Shown: piece by piece, positions 5,520 through 12,765 of the stretch
Position numbering within the stretch: the stretch's first letter is position 1
Layout of the letters: every line of letters starts with the position of its first letter
Assembly: GCA_035635075.1 (NCBI GenBank)
Contig: DASQBT010000177.1
Coordinates: forward strand, 1-12,765
Origin: DASQBT01 sp035635075
GTDB taxonomy: Bacteria; Pseudomonadota; Gammaproteobacteria; Burkholderiales; Thiobacillaceae
Reading direction: 5' to 3'
DNA length: 12,765 nucleotides
Notes under the pieces: generated by a model
The model's input: only the letters and a program-made list of their open reading frames with translations
Databases searched by the model: none
What the model was told of the DNA's origin: nothing
Position numbers and translations under genes: made by a program

Positions 5520-6425
5520 CTAATTCGGATCCACCTGGCGCAAGGTGCGGCTGACGGCCAGCCATGCGCCCAACCAGCCTGACAGGGCGGCCAGCAGCAG
5601 TATCAGACCTTGCTCTGAAAGCTCAAGGAAGCCAAGGCGGAAGGGTGAGGCATACAGGGTTGCCAACCCGGCGACCGGGCCCTGCAGGGCGGCGACCAGT
5701 ACCAGCAGGATGAGCAAGGCCATGAGCCCGCCGAGCAGACCTTGCAGGGTGCCGTGGTAGAGGAAGGAACGGCGGATGTAGCGGTCGGAGGCGCCGATCA
5801 GGCGGCTGACCTCGATTTCATCGCGCCGCGCGAGAATCTGGGAGCGGATGGCATTGCCCGAAATGGCCATCAGGGCCAGGGCAAAAAGCCCGGAGAACAA
5901 TCCAACGAGGGTGCGGCCTATGCGCAGGGCAGCCTGGAGCCGTGCGGCCCATTGGCTGTCGAGGTTCACTTCGGCAACGCCAGGCAGCTTTTCCAATTCG
6001 GCCCTGAGCTTTTCCAGGGCGGCCGGGTCGGGATCTGCAGGGGTCAGCACCCAGGCATCCGGCAATGGGTTGCCATCCAGGCCAGCGGTGATGTCGTTCA
6101 GGCCGCCGGTCTCCACCAGGTTCTTGAGGGCGGTGTCGCGGGAAACAAAGCGCGCCTTGCTGAGATCCTTGCGCCCGCTCAGGACCTGCCCGAGCTGTTT
6201 CGCCTGGTCCTGGCTGGCATCCCGGCTGACATACAGGCTGATTTCCGGCTGAGTGGGCAAATGACCCGCCAGGCGGTCAAGATTGGCAAGGACCAGATAC
6301 AGGCTGGCAGGAAGACTGATGGCGACGCCGATCGCGACCAAGGTGAACAGACTGACAAGAGGGGAGTGCCAGAAGCGGGACAGGGCGGCCTTAAGCGCTG
6401 TCAGTTGAGCGCGCAGCAAATTCAT
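5520..6425 (-). CDS. ftsX: Cell division protein FtsX (ABC transporter-like permease)
   Basis: The protein has 301 residues. The topology is the FtsX one: a cytoplasmic N-terminus, a first helix (about 22-44), a large periplasmic loop to about 168, then three helices (about 174-196, 227-250 and 270-292). FtsX forms a complex with the ATPase FtsE at the septum and controls periplasmic peptidoglycan hydrolases through activators such as EnvC. The start at 6425 is chosen because the family begins a few residues before the first amphipathic segment; the frame continues upstream but overlaps ftsE. A GAGGCGG sequence lies upstream. The gene begins 22 bases after the ftsE stop and is the last gene of the ftsYEX run. 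Confidence 0.95.
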   Translation of the reverse strand: MNLLRAQLTALKAALSRFWHSPLVSLFTLVAIGVAISLPASLYLVLANLDRLAGHLPTQPEISLYVSRDASQDQAKQLGQVLSGRKDLSKARFVSRDTALKNLVETGGLNDITAGLDGNPLPDAWVLTPADPDPAALEKLRAELEKLPGVAEVNLDSQWAARLQAALRIGRTLVGLFSGLFALALMAISGNAIRSQILARRDEIEVSRLIGASDRYIRRSFLYHGTLQGLLGGLMALLILLVLVAALQGPVAGLATLYASPFRLGFLELSEQGLILLLAALSGWLGAWLAVSRTLRQVDPN

Positions 6426-6447
6426 CTTGCCGCCTCTGTCGCAGTAT

Positions 6448-7191
6448 TCATTCCGATGCCTTATCGGGTCGGGGACCGGCATTCGCGAACGTGCGGATTT
6501 CCGCTTCGGGGAGATCCTCCTTAATGCCCATGCGGTTGCTCTCCAGCACCTTGCCGTGTTCCAGCCGCAGAATGCGACCGCCCAGGGCGCCAACCGCGCG
6601 CTCGTCGTGGGTGGCGATGACCAGCGTGGTGCCGACGCGGTGAAAGTCCTTGAACATGGCCATGATGGCGGCGGCATATTCCGCATCCAGGTTGCCGGTG
6701 GGCTCGTCAGCCAACACAAGCGATGGTCGCGAGACCACGGCCCGGGCAATGCAAAGTCGCTGCTGCTCGCCGCCCGACAGGGCGACCGGCATGGCTTTCT
6801 CGCGCTTGAGGAGGCCCACCTTGTCCAGTGCCGCGCGGGCCCGCTTCAATGCCTCGCGCCGCTCCATCCCCGCAATGGCCAGCGGCAGCACCACATTTTC
6901 GATGGCATTGCGGTCGAACAGCAGCTTGTGGTCCTGAAATATGAGGCCGATGTTGCGACGCAGATAGGGCACGGCATGGCGCGACAGCCTGCCCACATTC
7001 TGCCCGTTCACGCTGACCACGCCCGAGCTGGGCCGCTCGATCGCGACAACCAGCTTGAGCAGGGTGGATTTGCCGGCGCCCGAATGCCCGGTCAGGAATA
7101 CCAGTTCGCCCTGCGCGATATCGAAGCTGACATTTTCAAGCGCGGTGTGTCCGCCGGGGTAGCGCTTGGAAACCTGGCTGAAGGAAATCAT
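6448..7191 (-). CDS. ftsE: Cell division ATP-binding protein FtsE
   Basis: The protein has 247 residues, with all ABC ATPase motifs: Walker A G-H-S-G-A-G-K-S-T (35-43), Q-loop Gln86, signature L-S-G-G-E-Q-Q-R (138-145), Walker B L-V-L-A-D-E-P with catalytic Glu163, and switch His195. It pairs with FtsX and powers its conformational change at the division site. It is about 25 residues longer than the usual 220; the extra part is a hydrophilic C-terminal tail (from about 215). An in-frame TAG lies directly before the ATG, which fixes the start; there is no good Shine-Dalgarno, although ftsY ends 84 bases upstream on the same strand. Confidence 0.96.
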   Translation of the reverse strand: MISFSQVSKRYPGGHTALENVSFDIAQGELVFLTGHSGAGKSTLLKLVVAIERPSSGVVSVNGQNVGRLSRHAVPYLRRNIGLIFQDHKLLFDRNAIENVVLPLAIAGMERREALKRARAALDKVGLLKREKAMPVALSGGEQQRLCIARAVVSRPSLVLADEPTGNLDAEYAAAIMAMFKDFHRVGTTLVIATHDERAVGALGGRILRLEHGKVLESNRMGIKEDLPEAEIRTFANAGPRPDKASE

Positions 7192-7275
7192 CTATCAATG
7201 GCGTGCAAATTGCGGGCGTGCACGTGCGAGCAAGCCGGCTTCAGGATTTGTTTCGGGCTGCGGTCCGGTCCCGCA

Positions 7276-8265
7276 CTAGTCAAACAAGGCGTCAACGAAT
7301 TCCTCGGCATTAAAGGGCCGCAGGTCGTCGACGCTTTCGCCCACGCCGATAAACCGCACCGGGATTGGCCGCGCAGACGCAATCGCCGCAATGGCCCCTC
7401 CTTTGGCGGTACCGTCCAGCTTCGTTATCACCAGCCCGGTGACCGTGAGCGTATCGTCAAAGGCCTTGACCTGGTTGACGGCGTTTTGGCCGGTATTGGC
7501 ATCCAGCACCAGCAGCACTTCATGCGGGGCCGCGGGATCCACTTTCTGGATCACCCGTTTCACCTTCCTGATTTCTTCCATCAGGTGCAGTTGAGTGGGC
7601 AGACGGCCGGCCGTGTCGGCCAGCACCACGTCGATATTGCGCGCGCGCGCGGCGCTGATTGCATCAAAAATCACTGCGGCCGAGTCGCCTTTTTCCTGAC
7701 TGATCACGCTGACGCCGTTGCGCTCGCCCCAGACCTGCAGCTGTTCGCGCGCTGCGGCGCGAAAGGTATCGCCTGCGCCCAGTAGTACGGTCTTGCCCTG
7801 GGCCTGAAAATAATGCGCCAGCTTGCCGATGGTAGTGGTCTTGCCGGCGCCATTCACCCCGGCCAGCATGATGACGAACGGGCGGGCGGTGGAGGTGTCG
7901 AGGGGGCTTTCCAACGGTCGCAACAATTCCGTCAGAGATGCTTTCAGCGCGGCCTGCAACTGTGGTGCATCGGTCAGGGCTTCCTTCCTGACTCGGCGGC
8001 GCAGGGACTGCATCAGGGTGTCGGTCGCCTCCACGCCGACGTCGGAAGTGATCAGGATGGTTTCCAGCTCCTCGAACAAGGCCTCATCAATTTTGCGCCC
8101 GGCCCCGAACAGCCCGGTGATCTGGCCCCCCAACTTGCTGCGCGTCTTGGCCAGCCCCTGTTTGAGCCGCTGCGCCCAGGAACGCTTGGGCGATGCCGCG
8201 TCGGATTCCTGTGTAGGCGCCGGCGCATCGGGCTCGGTGGAATTGGACTTGAAGAAACTAAACAC
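7276..8265 (-). CDS. ftsY: Signal recognition particle receptor FtsY
   Basis: The protein has 329 residues. FtsY is the SRP receptor GTPase that docks ribosomes with nascent membrane proteins at the translocon. After a short acidic/polar N-terminus comes the helical N domain (about 30-115) and the G domain, with P-loop G-V-N-G-A-G-K-T (136-143), D-T-F-R-A-A-A-R-E-Q-L (166-176), D-T-A-G-R (217-221) and T-K-L-D-G-T-A-K-G-G (281-290). The acidic A domain is very short compared with E. coli FtsY, as in many other bacteria. The start codon is GTG (8263-8265); no ATG, GTG or TTG occurs upstream in frame before a stop, and the Shine-Dalgarno is poor. It is the first gene of the ftsYEX run and is divergent from the M16 peptidase genes. 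Confidence 0.97.
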   Translation of the reverse strand: MFSFFKSNSTEPDAPAPTQESDAASPKRSWAQRLKQGLAKTRSKLGGQITGLFGAGRKIDEALFEELETILITSDVGVEATDTLMQSLRRRVRKEALTDAPQLQAALKASLTELLRPLESPLDTSTARPFVIMLAGVNGAGKTTTIGKLAHYFQAQGKTVLLGAGDTFRAAAREQLQVWGERNGVSVISQEKGDSAAVIFDAISAARARNIDVVLADTAGRLPTQLHLMEEIRKVKRVIQKVDPAAPHEVLLVLDANTGQNAVNQVKAFDDTLTVTGLVITKLDGTAKGGAIAAIASARPIPVRFIGVGESVDDLRPFNAEEFVDALFD

Positions 8266-8297
8266 GGGCCGGCAGGTCTGCTGAAAGGAATTTGCGG

Positions 8298-8306
8298 TAT
8301 TTTATC
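8298..8306. promoter_or_regulatory. AT-rich core of the divergent ftsY / M16 peptidase intergenic region
   Basis: The 67-base gap between the ftsY and M16 starts is GC-rich except for a TATTTTATC block, which reads GATAAAATA on the minus strand. It offers a -10-like element in both directions (TAAAAT for ftsY, TATTTT for the peptidase genes). No convincing -35 is seen for either, so this is only a candidate promoter core. Confidence 0.3.
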
Positions 8307-8332
8307 ACCTGGCTTCGAGGACGAATTTTTCT

Positions 8333-9706
8333 ATGAACATCATTTCTTTTTTCCGGTGGGCGGCAGCCGGGCTGTTTCTCGCCACCGCGTCGGCCCACGC
8401 GGCGGTGCAGGACTTCAAGCTGGACAACGGCTTGCGGGTGCTGGTGCAGGAAGACGCGCGCGCCCCGGTGGTGGTATCCCAGGTATGGTATCGCGCCGGC
8501 AGCATGGACGAATTCAATGGCACCACCGGGGTGGCGCATCTGCTCGAACACATGATGTTCCAGGGCACCGAGAAGGTGCCGGCCGGACAGTTCTCCAAGC
8601 AGATCGCGGCGGTGGGCGGGCGCGAGAACGCCTTCACCAACCTCGATTACACCACCTATTTCCAGCAGCTGCCGAAAGACCAGCTGGCTTTGTCGATGAA
8701 GCTGGAAGCGGATCGCATGGCCAACCTCAAGATTAGCGATGAGACCTACAACAAGGAAATCCAGGTGGTCATGGAAGAACGGCGCATGCGCACCGAGGAC
8801 AAGCCCCAGGCCATGGTTTATGAACGGGCCATGTCCGTTGCCTATCAGGAGCATCCCTATCGCCGCCCCATCATCGGCTGGATGGACGATCTGGAACACA
8901 TGACGGCGCAGGACGCCCGCGATTGGTATCGCCGCTGGTATGCGCCGAACAATGCCACGCTCGTGGTGGTGGGCGACGTCAAGGCCAACGACGTTGTTGC
9001 CCTGGCAAGAGAATATTTCGGTCCCTTGCCCGCCAAGGCCTTGCCGGCGCGCAAACCCCAGGACGAGCCGGAACAGAAGGGGATCAAGCGTATCAATGTG
9101 AAGGCGCCGGCCAAGTTGCCCTACCTGCTCATGGGCTGGCACGCGCCGGTGCTGCGCGACGTGGACAGAGATCAGCTGCCTTACGCGCTGCAGTTGCTGG
9201 CGGGCGTGTTGGACGGGCATGATTCGGCCCGTCTGCAGAAGGCGCTGGTGAAAGAAGGCAAGCTGGCTGTGAACCTGGACGTGGGCTATGACAGCATCGC
9301 ACGCGGACCGGGAATGTTCTATCTGGAGGCAACGCCTTCCGAAGGCGTGACCGTGGATGTACTGGAGAAGGCCATCCGCGCGGAACTGGACAAAGTCATT
9401 GCGAGTGGCGTGAGCGAACAGGAACTGAACCGCGCAAAGGCCCAGGTAATTGCTTCCGATGTCTACCAGCGTGATTCGGGCTTCTATCAAGCCATGCAAA
9501 TCGGCGAACTGGCAACGGTAGGCCTGCCCCTGCGCCTGCTGGATGAACGGGTGGCCAAGCTTCGCGCGGTGACTGCCGATGAGGTCAAGGCCGCCGCCGC
9601 CCAGATCATCCAGGACGACCATCTGACGGTGGCCGTACTCGATCCCCAACCCATCGAACCCAAGCCGCGCCGCGCCCCCGTTCCAGGAGTGAAGAATGAT
9701 TACTGA
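8333..9706 (+). CDS. M16 family zinc metallopeptidase, catalytic subunit, periplasmic
   Basis: The protein has 457 residues. It has a Sec signal peptide (likely cleavage after A-H-A, residue 23), then the two-domain M16B (pitrilysin/processing-peptidase) fold. The inverted zinc motif H-x-x-E-H is intact as H69-L-L-E72-H73, with the distal zinc ligand in the V-V-M-E-E-R-R segment (Glu148 or Glu149). In the C-terminal half, the R-G-Y type motif expected of complete M16 enzymes is not obvious (E-G-K-L-A-V at the matching place). A GAGGA sequence lies about 11 bases before the ATG. The next gene overlaps by 11 bases and encodes a second M16 protein, so the two probably form a heterodimer. Related pairs sit next to ftsY and rsmD in Pseudomonas. 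The substrate is unknown. Confidence 0.93.
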   Translation: MNIISFFRWAAAGLFLATASAHAAVQDFKLDNGLRVLVQEDARAPVVVSQVWYRAGSMDEFNGTTGVAHLLEHMMFQGTEKVPAGQFSKQIAAVGGRENAFTNLDYTTYFQQLPKDQLALSMKLEADRMANLKISDETYNKEIQVVMEERRMRTEDKPQAMVYERAMSVAYQEHPYRRPIIGWMDDLEHMTAQDARDWYRRWYAPNNATLVVVGDVKANDVVALAREYFGPLPAKALPARKPQDEPEQKGIKRINVKAPAKLPYLLMGWHAPVLRDVDRDQLPYALQLLAGVLDGHDSARLQKALVKEGKLAVNLDVGYDSIARGPGMFYLEATPSEGVTVDVLEKAIRAELDKVIASGVSEQELNRAKAQVIASDVYQRDSGFYQAMQIGELATVGLPLRLLDERVAKLRAVTADEVKAAAAQIIQDDHLTVAVLDPQPIEPKPRRAPVPGVKNDY

Positions 9707-11012
9707 TCTTCTGCCGCGCCTGCTTCTCGCCCTGGCCGCGTGGACGGCCTTGGCTGCCCACGCGGCCTTGCCCATCCAGCATTGGACGACGGCGGAAGGC
9801 GCCCGGGTCTATTTTGTCGAAAGCCACAATCTTCCGATGCTCGATGTTTCCGTGGATTTTCCCGCCGGCAGCGCCTACGACGCGCCGGACAAGGCTGGCT
9901 TGGCAAGGTTGACTCAGGTGATGCTGGACCAGGGAGCCGGACAAATGAGCGAAGAGGAGATCGCCAACCGGCTGGCCGATGTCGGGGCGGAGTTGGGCGG
10001 CCGTTTCGACCGGGATCGGGCAGGCGTGACGCTGCGCACCTTGTCTTCCGCAAAGGAGCGCAGCGAGGCACTGGCCATTCTGGTCGACGTGCTGCAGCAT
10101 CCGCATTTTCCCGACGCGGCGTTTCAGCGCGAGCGGAATCGCATGCTCGCCGAGCTGAAGGAGCAGGAAGCGCAGCCAGAAGATGTGGCGGACAAGGCCT
10201 TTTACCGCGCCGTCTATGGCACCCATCCCTACGGCCTGCCGGAGAGCGGCACTGCCCGGGGTTTGAACCAGGTCAAGCAGGAAGATCTGGCCAGGTTCCA
10301 TGCGGCTCACTATGTTGCGGCCGGCGCCGTTATCTCCATGATCGGCGATTTGTCTCGTACCGAGGCGGAACAGTTGGCGGCCCGCATTTCTGCCGGCCTG
10401 CCTACGGGGCCGGCCCCCGCGAGCATTGCGGCGCCGGTGGCAGTCAAACCGGAAACATTGAAGCTCAGTCTGCCCTCCACCCAGAGCCACATTCTCATGG
10501 GGCTGCAAGGTATGAGCCGGACCGATCCCGATTATTTCCCGCTCTATGTCGGCAATTACGTGCTGGGCGGCGGCGGATTCGATTCCCGCCTGCTGGAGGA
10601 GGAGCGTCAAAAGCGCGGATACGCCTACAGCGCCTACAGCTACTTCAACCCTTTAGTGCAACCGGGGCCGCTCGAAATCGGCCTGCAAACCCGCCAGGAG
10701 CACACCGAAGATGCATTGAAAGTGGCGCATGAGACGGTGCAGAATTTCGTTGCGCAAGGTCCCACCCAGGCCGAACTGACACAGGCCAAGGGCAATCTGG
10801 TGGGCGGCTTTCCGCTGCGCCTCGACACTAACAAGAAGATCCTGGAATACCTGGCCGCGATCGGTTTTTACCGGCTGCCCCTCAATTACCTGGATACCTG
10901 GACGTCCAAGGTGCAGGCAGTGAGCCTGGATCAGGTGCGCGATGCCTTCAGGCGCCGGGTTAACCCCGATGCGCTCTCGGTAGTGGTGGTGGGGCCGCAA
11001 GCCACGCAGTGA
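9696..11012 (+). CDS. M16 family peptidase-like protein, non-catalytic subunit, periplasmic
   Basis: The protein has 438 residues with a Sec signal peptide (likely cleavage after A-H-A, residue 23) and an M16 fold. Where the partner has H-L-L-E-H, this protein has R71-L-T-Q74-V75 in the same G-x-A-x-L-x-x-x-M context, so it cannot bind the zinc. Its C-terminal half retains K-R-G-Y-A-Y-S-A-Y-S-Y (306-316), the Arg/Tyr motif that helps shape the active site in M16 enzymes. This is the alpha/beta split known from mitochondrial processing peptidase and from bacterial heterodimeric M16 proteases. AGGAG (9685-9689) lies 6 bases before the start, and the gene overlaps its partner by 11 bases, which favours equal production. 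Confidence 0.93.
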   Translation: MITDLLPRLLLALAAWTALAAHAALPIQHWTTAEGARVYFVESHNLPMLDVSVDFPAGSAYDAPDKAGLARLTQVMLDQGAGQMSEEEIANRLADVGAELGGRFDRDRAGVTLRTLSSAKERSEALAILVDVLQHPHFPDAAFQRERNRMLAELKEQEAQPEDVADKAFYRAVYGTHPYGLPESGTARGLNQVKQEDLARFHAAHYVAAGAVISMIGDLSRTEAEQLAARISAGLPTGPAPASIAAPVAVKPETLKLSLPSTQSHILMGLQGMSRTDPDYFPLYVGNYVLGGGGFDSRLLEEERQKRGYAYSAYSYFNPLVQPGPLEIGLQTRQEHTEDALKVAHETVQNFVAQGPTQAELTQAKGNLVGGFPLRLDTNKKILEYLAAIGFYRLPLNYLDTWTSKVQAVSLDQVRDAFRRRVNPDALSVVVVGPQATQ

Positions 11013-11587
11013 GGATGGCGAAGAGCAAGGGGCAGAAGCACGCCGGCCAAGCCAATCAGGTGCGCATCATCGGCGGTGACTTCCGCAGGCGGCTGTTGCG
11101 TTTTTCGCCCGAGGCGGGCTTGCGGCCGACGCCTGACCGGGTGCGGGAAACCCTGTTCAACTGGCTGGGGCAGGACTTGGCCGGGATGCGGGTGTTGGAC
11201 GCTTTTGCCGGCAGCGGCGCCCTGGGATTCGAGGCCGCATCCCGACGTGCCGCGCGAGTGGTGATGCTCGAGGCCAGCGCGCGCGCCGTCGATGCGCTGG
11301 CGGCCAACCGCACGCTGCTGGGCGCGCCGCAGGTGGAAATCGTCCGGACCAATGCCTTGCCCTGGCTTGCCTGCAATGCGGATGTGTTCGATCTGGTGTT
11401 GCTCGATCCCCCCTTTGACAGTGATCTGGTCAAGGAGGCATTGCCGTTGGCGGCGGAACATCTGGCGCCGGCAGGTTGGCTGTATGTGGAGCAGGACCGC
11501 GCCGCGCTTGCGCCGGAAGGGTTTATCATTCACCGTTCGGGGACTGCCGGACAGTCCCATTTTGCCCTTCTAAGACGAGTCGGCTAG
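11009..11587 (+). CDS. rsmD: 16S rRNA (guanine(966)-N(2))-methyltransferase RsmD
   Basis: The protein has 192 residues from the GTG at 11009 (190 from the ATG at 11015). RsmD methylates G966 of 16S rRNA in the small-subunit head using S-adenosylmethionine. Visible are the family start V-R-I-I-G-G (18-23), R-P-T-P-D-R-V-R-E-T-L-F (39-50), the SAM-binding motif V-L-D-A-F-A-G-S-G-A-L-G (62-73), the acidic E88 after strand 2, and the catalytic D-P-P-F (133-136). The GTG start forms a 4-base GTGA overlap with the preceding stop; the ATG lies two codons later and neither has a clear Shine-Dalgarno, so the exact start is open. The order rsmD then coaD is common in proteobacteria. Confidence 0.95.
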   Translation: MRMAKSKGQKHAGQANQVRIIGGDFRRRLLRFSPEAGLRPTPDRVRETLFNWLGQDLAGMRVLDAFAGSGALGFEAASRRAARVVMLEASARAVDALAANRTLLGAPQVEIVRTNALPWLACNADVFDLVLLDPPFDSDLVKEALPLAAEHLAPAGWLYVEQDRAALAPEGFIIHRSGTAGQSHFALLRRVG

Positions 11588-11590
11588 CCC

Positions 11591-12073
11591 ATGCTCAAAG
11601 CGGTTTATCCTGGCACTTTCGATCCCATCACTCTTGGTCACGAGGACCTGATCCGGCGCGCTGCCGGCCTGTTCGACGAGATCGTGGTGGCGGTCGCGGA
11701 AAACCGCGACAAGGCGCCCTACTTCACCCTGGAGGAGCGGGTCGGCATGGCGCGCGAAATACTTGGCGATATACGCGGGGTGACGGTAGAAGGCTTTTCC
11801 TCCCTGTTGATCGACTTCGCTGCCCGCCATCAGGCCCGGGTCATCCTGCGCGGCCTGCGTGCGGTCTCCGATTTCGAATATGAGTTCCAACTCGCAGGCA
11901 TGAACCGCAACCTCAAGCCGGACATCGAGACCATCTTCCTGACCCCGTCCGATCAGTTCATGTTCATCTCGTCGAGCATGGTGAGGGAGATTTCCCGCCT
12001 CGGCGGCGAGGTAAGGCCGTTCGTCCACCCCTTGGTGGCAGAGCGATTACATGGGAAAATTAGCGCTGACTAA
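11591..12073 (+). CDS. coaD: Phosphopantetheine adenylyltransferase CoaD
   Basis: The protein has 160 residues, the standard length. It catalyses the fourth step of coenzyme A synthesis, joining 4'-phosphopantetheine and ATP to give dephospho-CoA and pyrophosphate, in the cytosol. The nucleotidyltransferase T-x-G-H motif is in G-T-F-D-P-I-T-L-G-H (8-17), the substrate-binding L-R-G-L-R is in the middle, and I-S-S-S-M-V-R (126-132) is the second ATP-binding motif. It starts 3 bases after the rsmD stop, so the two are probably translated from one mRNA; the Shine-Dalgarno is weak. Confidence 0.98.
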   Translation: MLKAVYPGTFDPITLGHEDLIRRAAGLFDEIVVAVAENRDKAPYFTLEERVGMAREILGDIRGVTVEGFSSLLIDFAARHQARVILRGLRAVSDFEYEFQLAGMNRNLKPDIETIFLTPSDQFMFISSSMVREISRLGGEVRPFVHPLVAERLHGKISAD

Positions 12074-12097
12074 TACGTTTTTCGCGGAGCAGCAATC

Positions 12098-12349
12098 ATG
12101 GCGCTGATGATTACAGACGAATGCATCAATTGTGATGTCTGTGAGCCCGAATGCCCCAACGAGGCAATTTCCCAGGGCGACGAAATCTACGTGATCGACC
12201 CCAACAAATGCACTGAATGCGTGGGCCATTTCGACACGCCCCAATGCCGCGAAGTGTGCCCGGTGGACTGCATCCCGATGAATCCGGACTACGAGGAATC
12301 GCCGGACCAATTGATGGAAAAATACAAGCGCCTAACTGGCAAGATTTAA
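12098..12349 (+). CDS. YfhL/Alvin-type 2[4Fe-4S] ferredoxin
   Basis: The protein has 83 residues and two cluster-binding motifs. The first is C9-x2-C12-x2-C15-x3-C19-P. The second is C38-x2-C41-x8-C50-x3-C54-P, with one more Cys at 58. The eight-residue insert between Cys41 and Cys50 and the C-terminal helical extension are the marks of the Allochromatium vinosum (Alvin) ferredoxin type, which has very low and widely separated redox potentials. It is a cytosolic electron carrier; the partner is not known. GGAG (12086-12089) lies 8 bases before the ATG, and coaD ends 24 bases upstream. The coaD-ferredoxin pair is a conserved neighbourhood in Pseudomonas and many betaproteobacteria. Confidence 0.95.
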   Translation: MALMITDECINCDVCEPECPNEAISQGDEIYVIDPNKCTECVGHFDTPQCREVCPVDCIPMNPDYEESPDQLMEKYKRLTGKI

Positions 12350-12619
12350 CCAAAAGTCATTCAAATAGTCGGGGGACGCAAAGGAGTGTTGAATCGAGGG
12401 CATTCAATGGGTGGGAGCACACCCGGCCCCGGAATGATGGGTACCTGATCTGGCCATCGGGGGGTCGACACCACTTCTCGCATCCGTCGCCTGGCTGCAC
12501 GGCGTTCGGCAGGATCCCCAACCCCTGGCCGCACGCCTGCAGGAGTAAGCAGCACTGCCAGGATTGCCGCGTTGATCAAGACGAGATAGCAGCTTATGCG
12601 GCCGCCATCGCGCCGGCAA
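12350..12619. other. Gap downstream of the ferredoxin gene with no convincing gene
   Basis: The gap has no clear coding signal on either strand. A 5-bp inverted repeat, GGGTG (12409-12413) and CACCC (12420-12424), is present but has no T run and is too short to call a terminator. No terminator for the ferredoxin transcript was identified with confidence. Confidence 0.5.
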
Positions 12620-12765
12620 TTACACGTCTGCCGCAACGCGCTCCGGCAGACTGACGGTGGGAGGCGGACGCAACGGATAGAGCATCTGCTCCGCTATGGA
12701 AGCGGGGAGTTTCGCCTCGATTCCATAGGCCTCTGGCCACTGCTTCCGAGGCAAGTGTAGCGTCC
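12620..12765 (-). CDS. Possible C-terminal fragment of an unrecognised gene
   Basis: On the minus strand a frame is open from the window edge to a TAA at 12620-12622, giving 47 residues. The peptide has a charged, mixed composition ending in S-L-P-E-R-V-A-A-D-V, with P-L-R-P-P-P in the middle and a believable codon pattern. I do not recognise it. If real, it is the 3' end of a gene convergent to the ferredoxin gene, whose body lies beyond the window. An open run of this length also occurs by chance in GC-rich DNA. Confidence 0.35.
   Translation of the reverse strand, partial: TLHLPRKQWPEAYGIEAKLPASIAEQMLYPLRPPPTVSLPERVAADV

Noticed and set aside
5742..6524. + strand open frame of 260 codons antisense to ftsX
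   Set aside because: The ftsX membrane topology on the other strand is clear; the antisense protein is low-complexity with no known features.
6427..7785. Long + strand open frame of 452 codons across ftsE and ftsY
   Set aside because: It lies antisense to two genes with complete ABC and GTPase motifs. The translation has no recognisable domain and the Gln/His/Arg-rich look of a reverse-strand shadow.
8258..9775. Long - strand open frame of 505 codons antisense to the first M16 gene
   Set aside because: The + strand encodes a signal peptide and an intact zinc motif, while the antisense translation is rich in His, Gln and Arg without a domain. Long antisense frames are common in GC-rich genes.
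9606..10610. - strand open frame of 334 codons antisense to the second M16 gene
   Set aside because: It is a shadow frame, with no start context or domain, and the + strand gene is well supported.
12409..12424. Inverted repeat after the ferredoxin gene as a terminator
   Set aside because: The stem is only 5 bp, there is no T run, and it is 60 bases beyond the stop.
12361..12636. - strand ORF of 91 codons with one hydrophobic helix
   Set aside because: It has only a TTG start with no ribosome binding site, a proline-rich random-looking C-terminal half, and overlap with the other open fragment. Not supportable as a gene without homology.
1..12765. CRISPR array, insertion sequence, tRNA or rRNA gene
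   Set aside because: No repeated spacer pattern, transposase domain, terminal inverted repeats, or tRNA/rRNA-like sequence was seen on reading both strands.

Overview
The window reads as a stretch of core chromosome from a betaproteobacterium. The composition is fairly GC-rich, gene density is about 95%, and the gene order ftsY-ftsE-ftsX ... rpoH with M16 peptidase pair - rsmD - coaD - ferredoxin on the other side is a neighbourhood known from beta- and gammaproteobacteria (Pseudomonas has a close equivalent). A cbb3 oxidase assembly cluster and a perfect CIRCE operator in front of rpoH fit a respiring betaproteobacterium, possibly Nitrosomonadales/Gallionellaceae-like. That placement is inference; there is no rRNA or other marker here.

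Left part (1-1611, + strand): the end of a cbb3-type cytochrome oxidase maturation operon. It holds the C-terminal part of ccoG, an unusually long FixH/CcoH protein, ccoS, and a 35-codon single-helix ORF with its own good ribosome binding site. The genes overlap by ATGA junctions. A bidirectional hairpin terminator (1627-1654) closes this operon and the rpoH transcript that comes from the other side.

Stress block (1668-5430): rpoH (sigma-32) on the - strand carries a perfect HrcA operator over its likely promoter. Just upstream on the same strand lie a tiny lipoprotein gene and a CpxP/Spy-like periplasmic protein. Divergent from these is a CpxR-CpxA-type two-component system. The 137-bp divergent intergenic region contains an exact match to the E. 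coli CpxR box, GTAAA-N5-GTAAA. The block therefore places an envelope-stress regulator next to the cytosolic heat-shock sigma factor, with no visible terminator between cpxP, the lipoprotein gene and rpoH.

Cell division and export block (5520-8265, - strand): ftsX, ftsE and ftsY. The Cpx block separates ftsX from rpoH, which are neighbours in E. coli and Pseudomonas. Right part (8333-12349, + strand): two overlapping periplasmic M16 peptidase genes whose active-site halves appear to be split between the two proteins, then rsmD, coaD and an Alvin/YfhL-type 2[4Fe-4S] ferredoxin. The last 400 bases hold no convincing complete gene, only a possible C-terminal fragment of an unrecognised - strand gene running off the edge.

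I see no mobile element, CRISPR array, tRNA or rRNA. Most genes are well known. The points of interest are regulatory (CIRCE plus Cpx plus rpoH), the small ORF after ccoS, the long CcoH and the complementary M16 pair.
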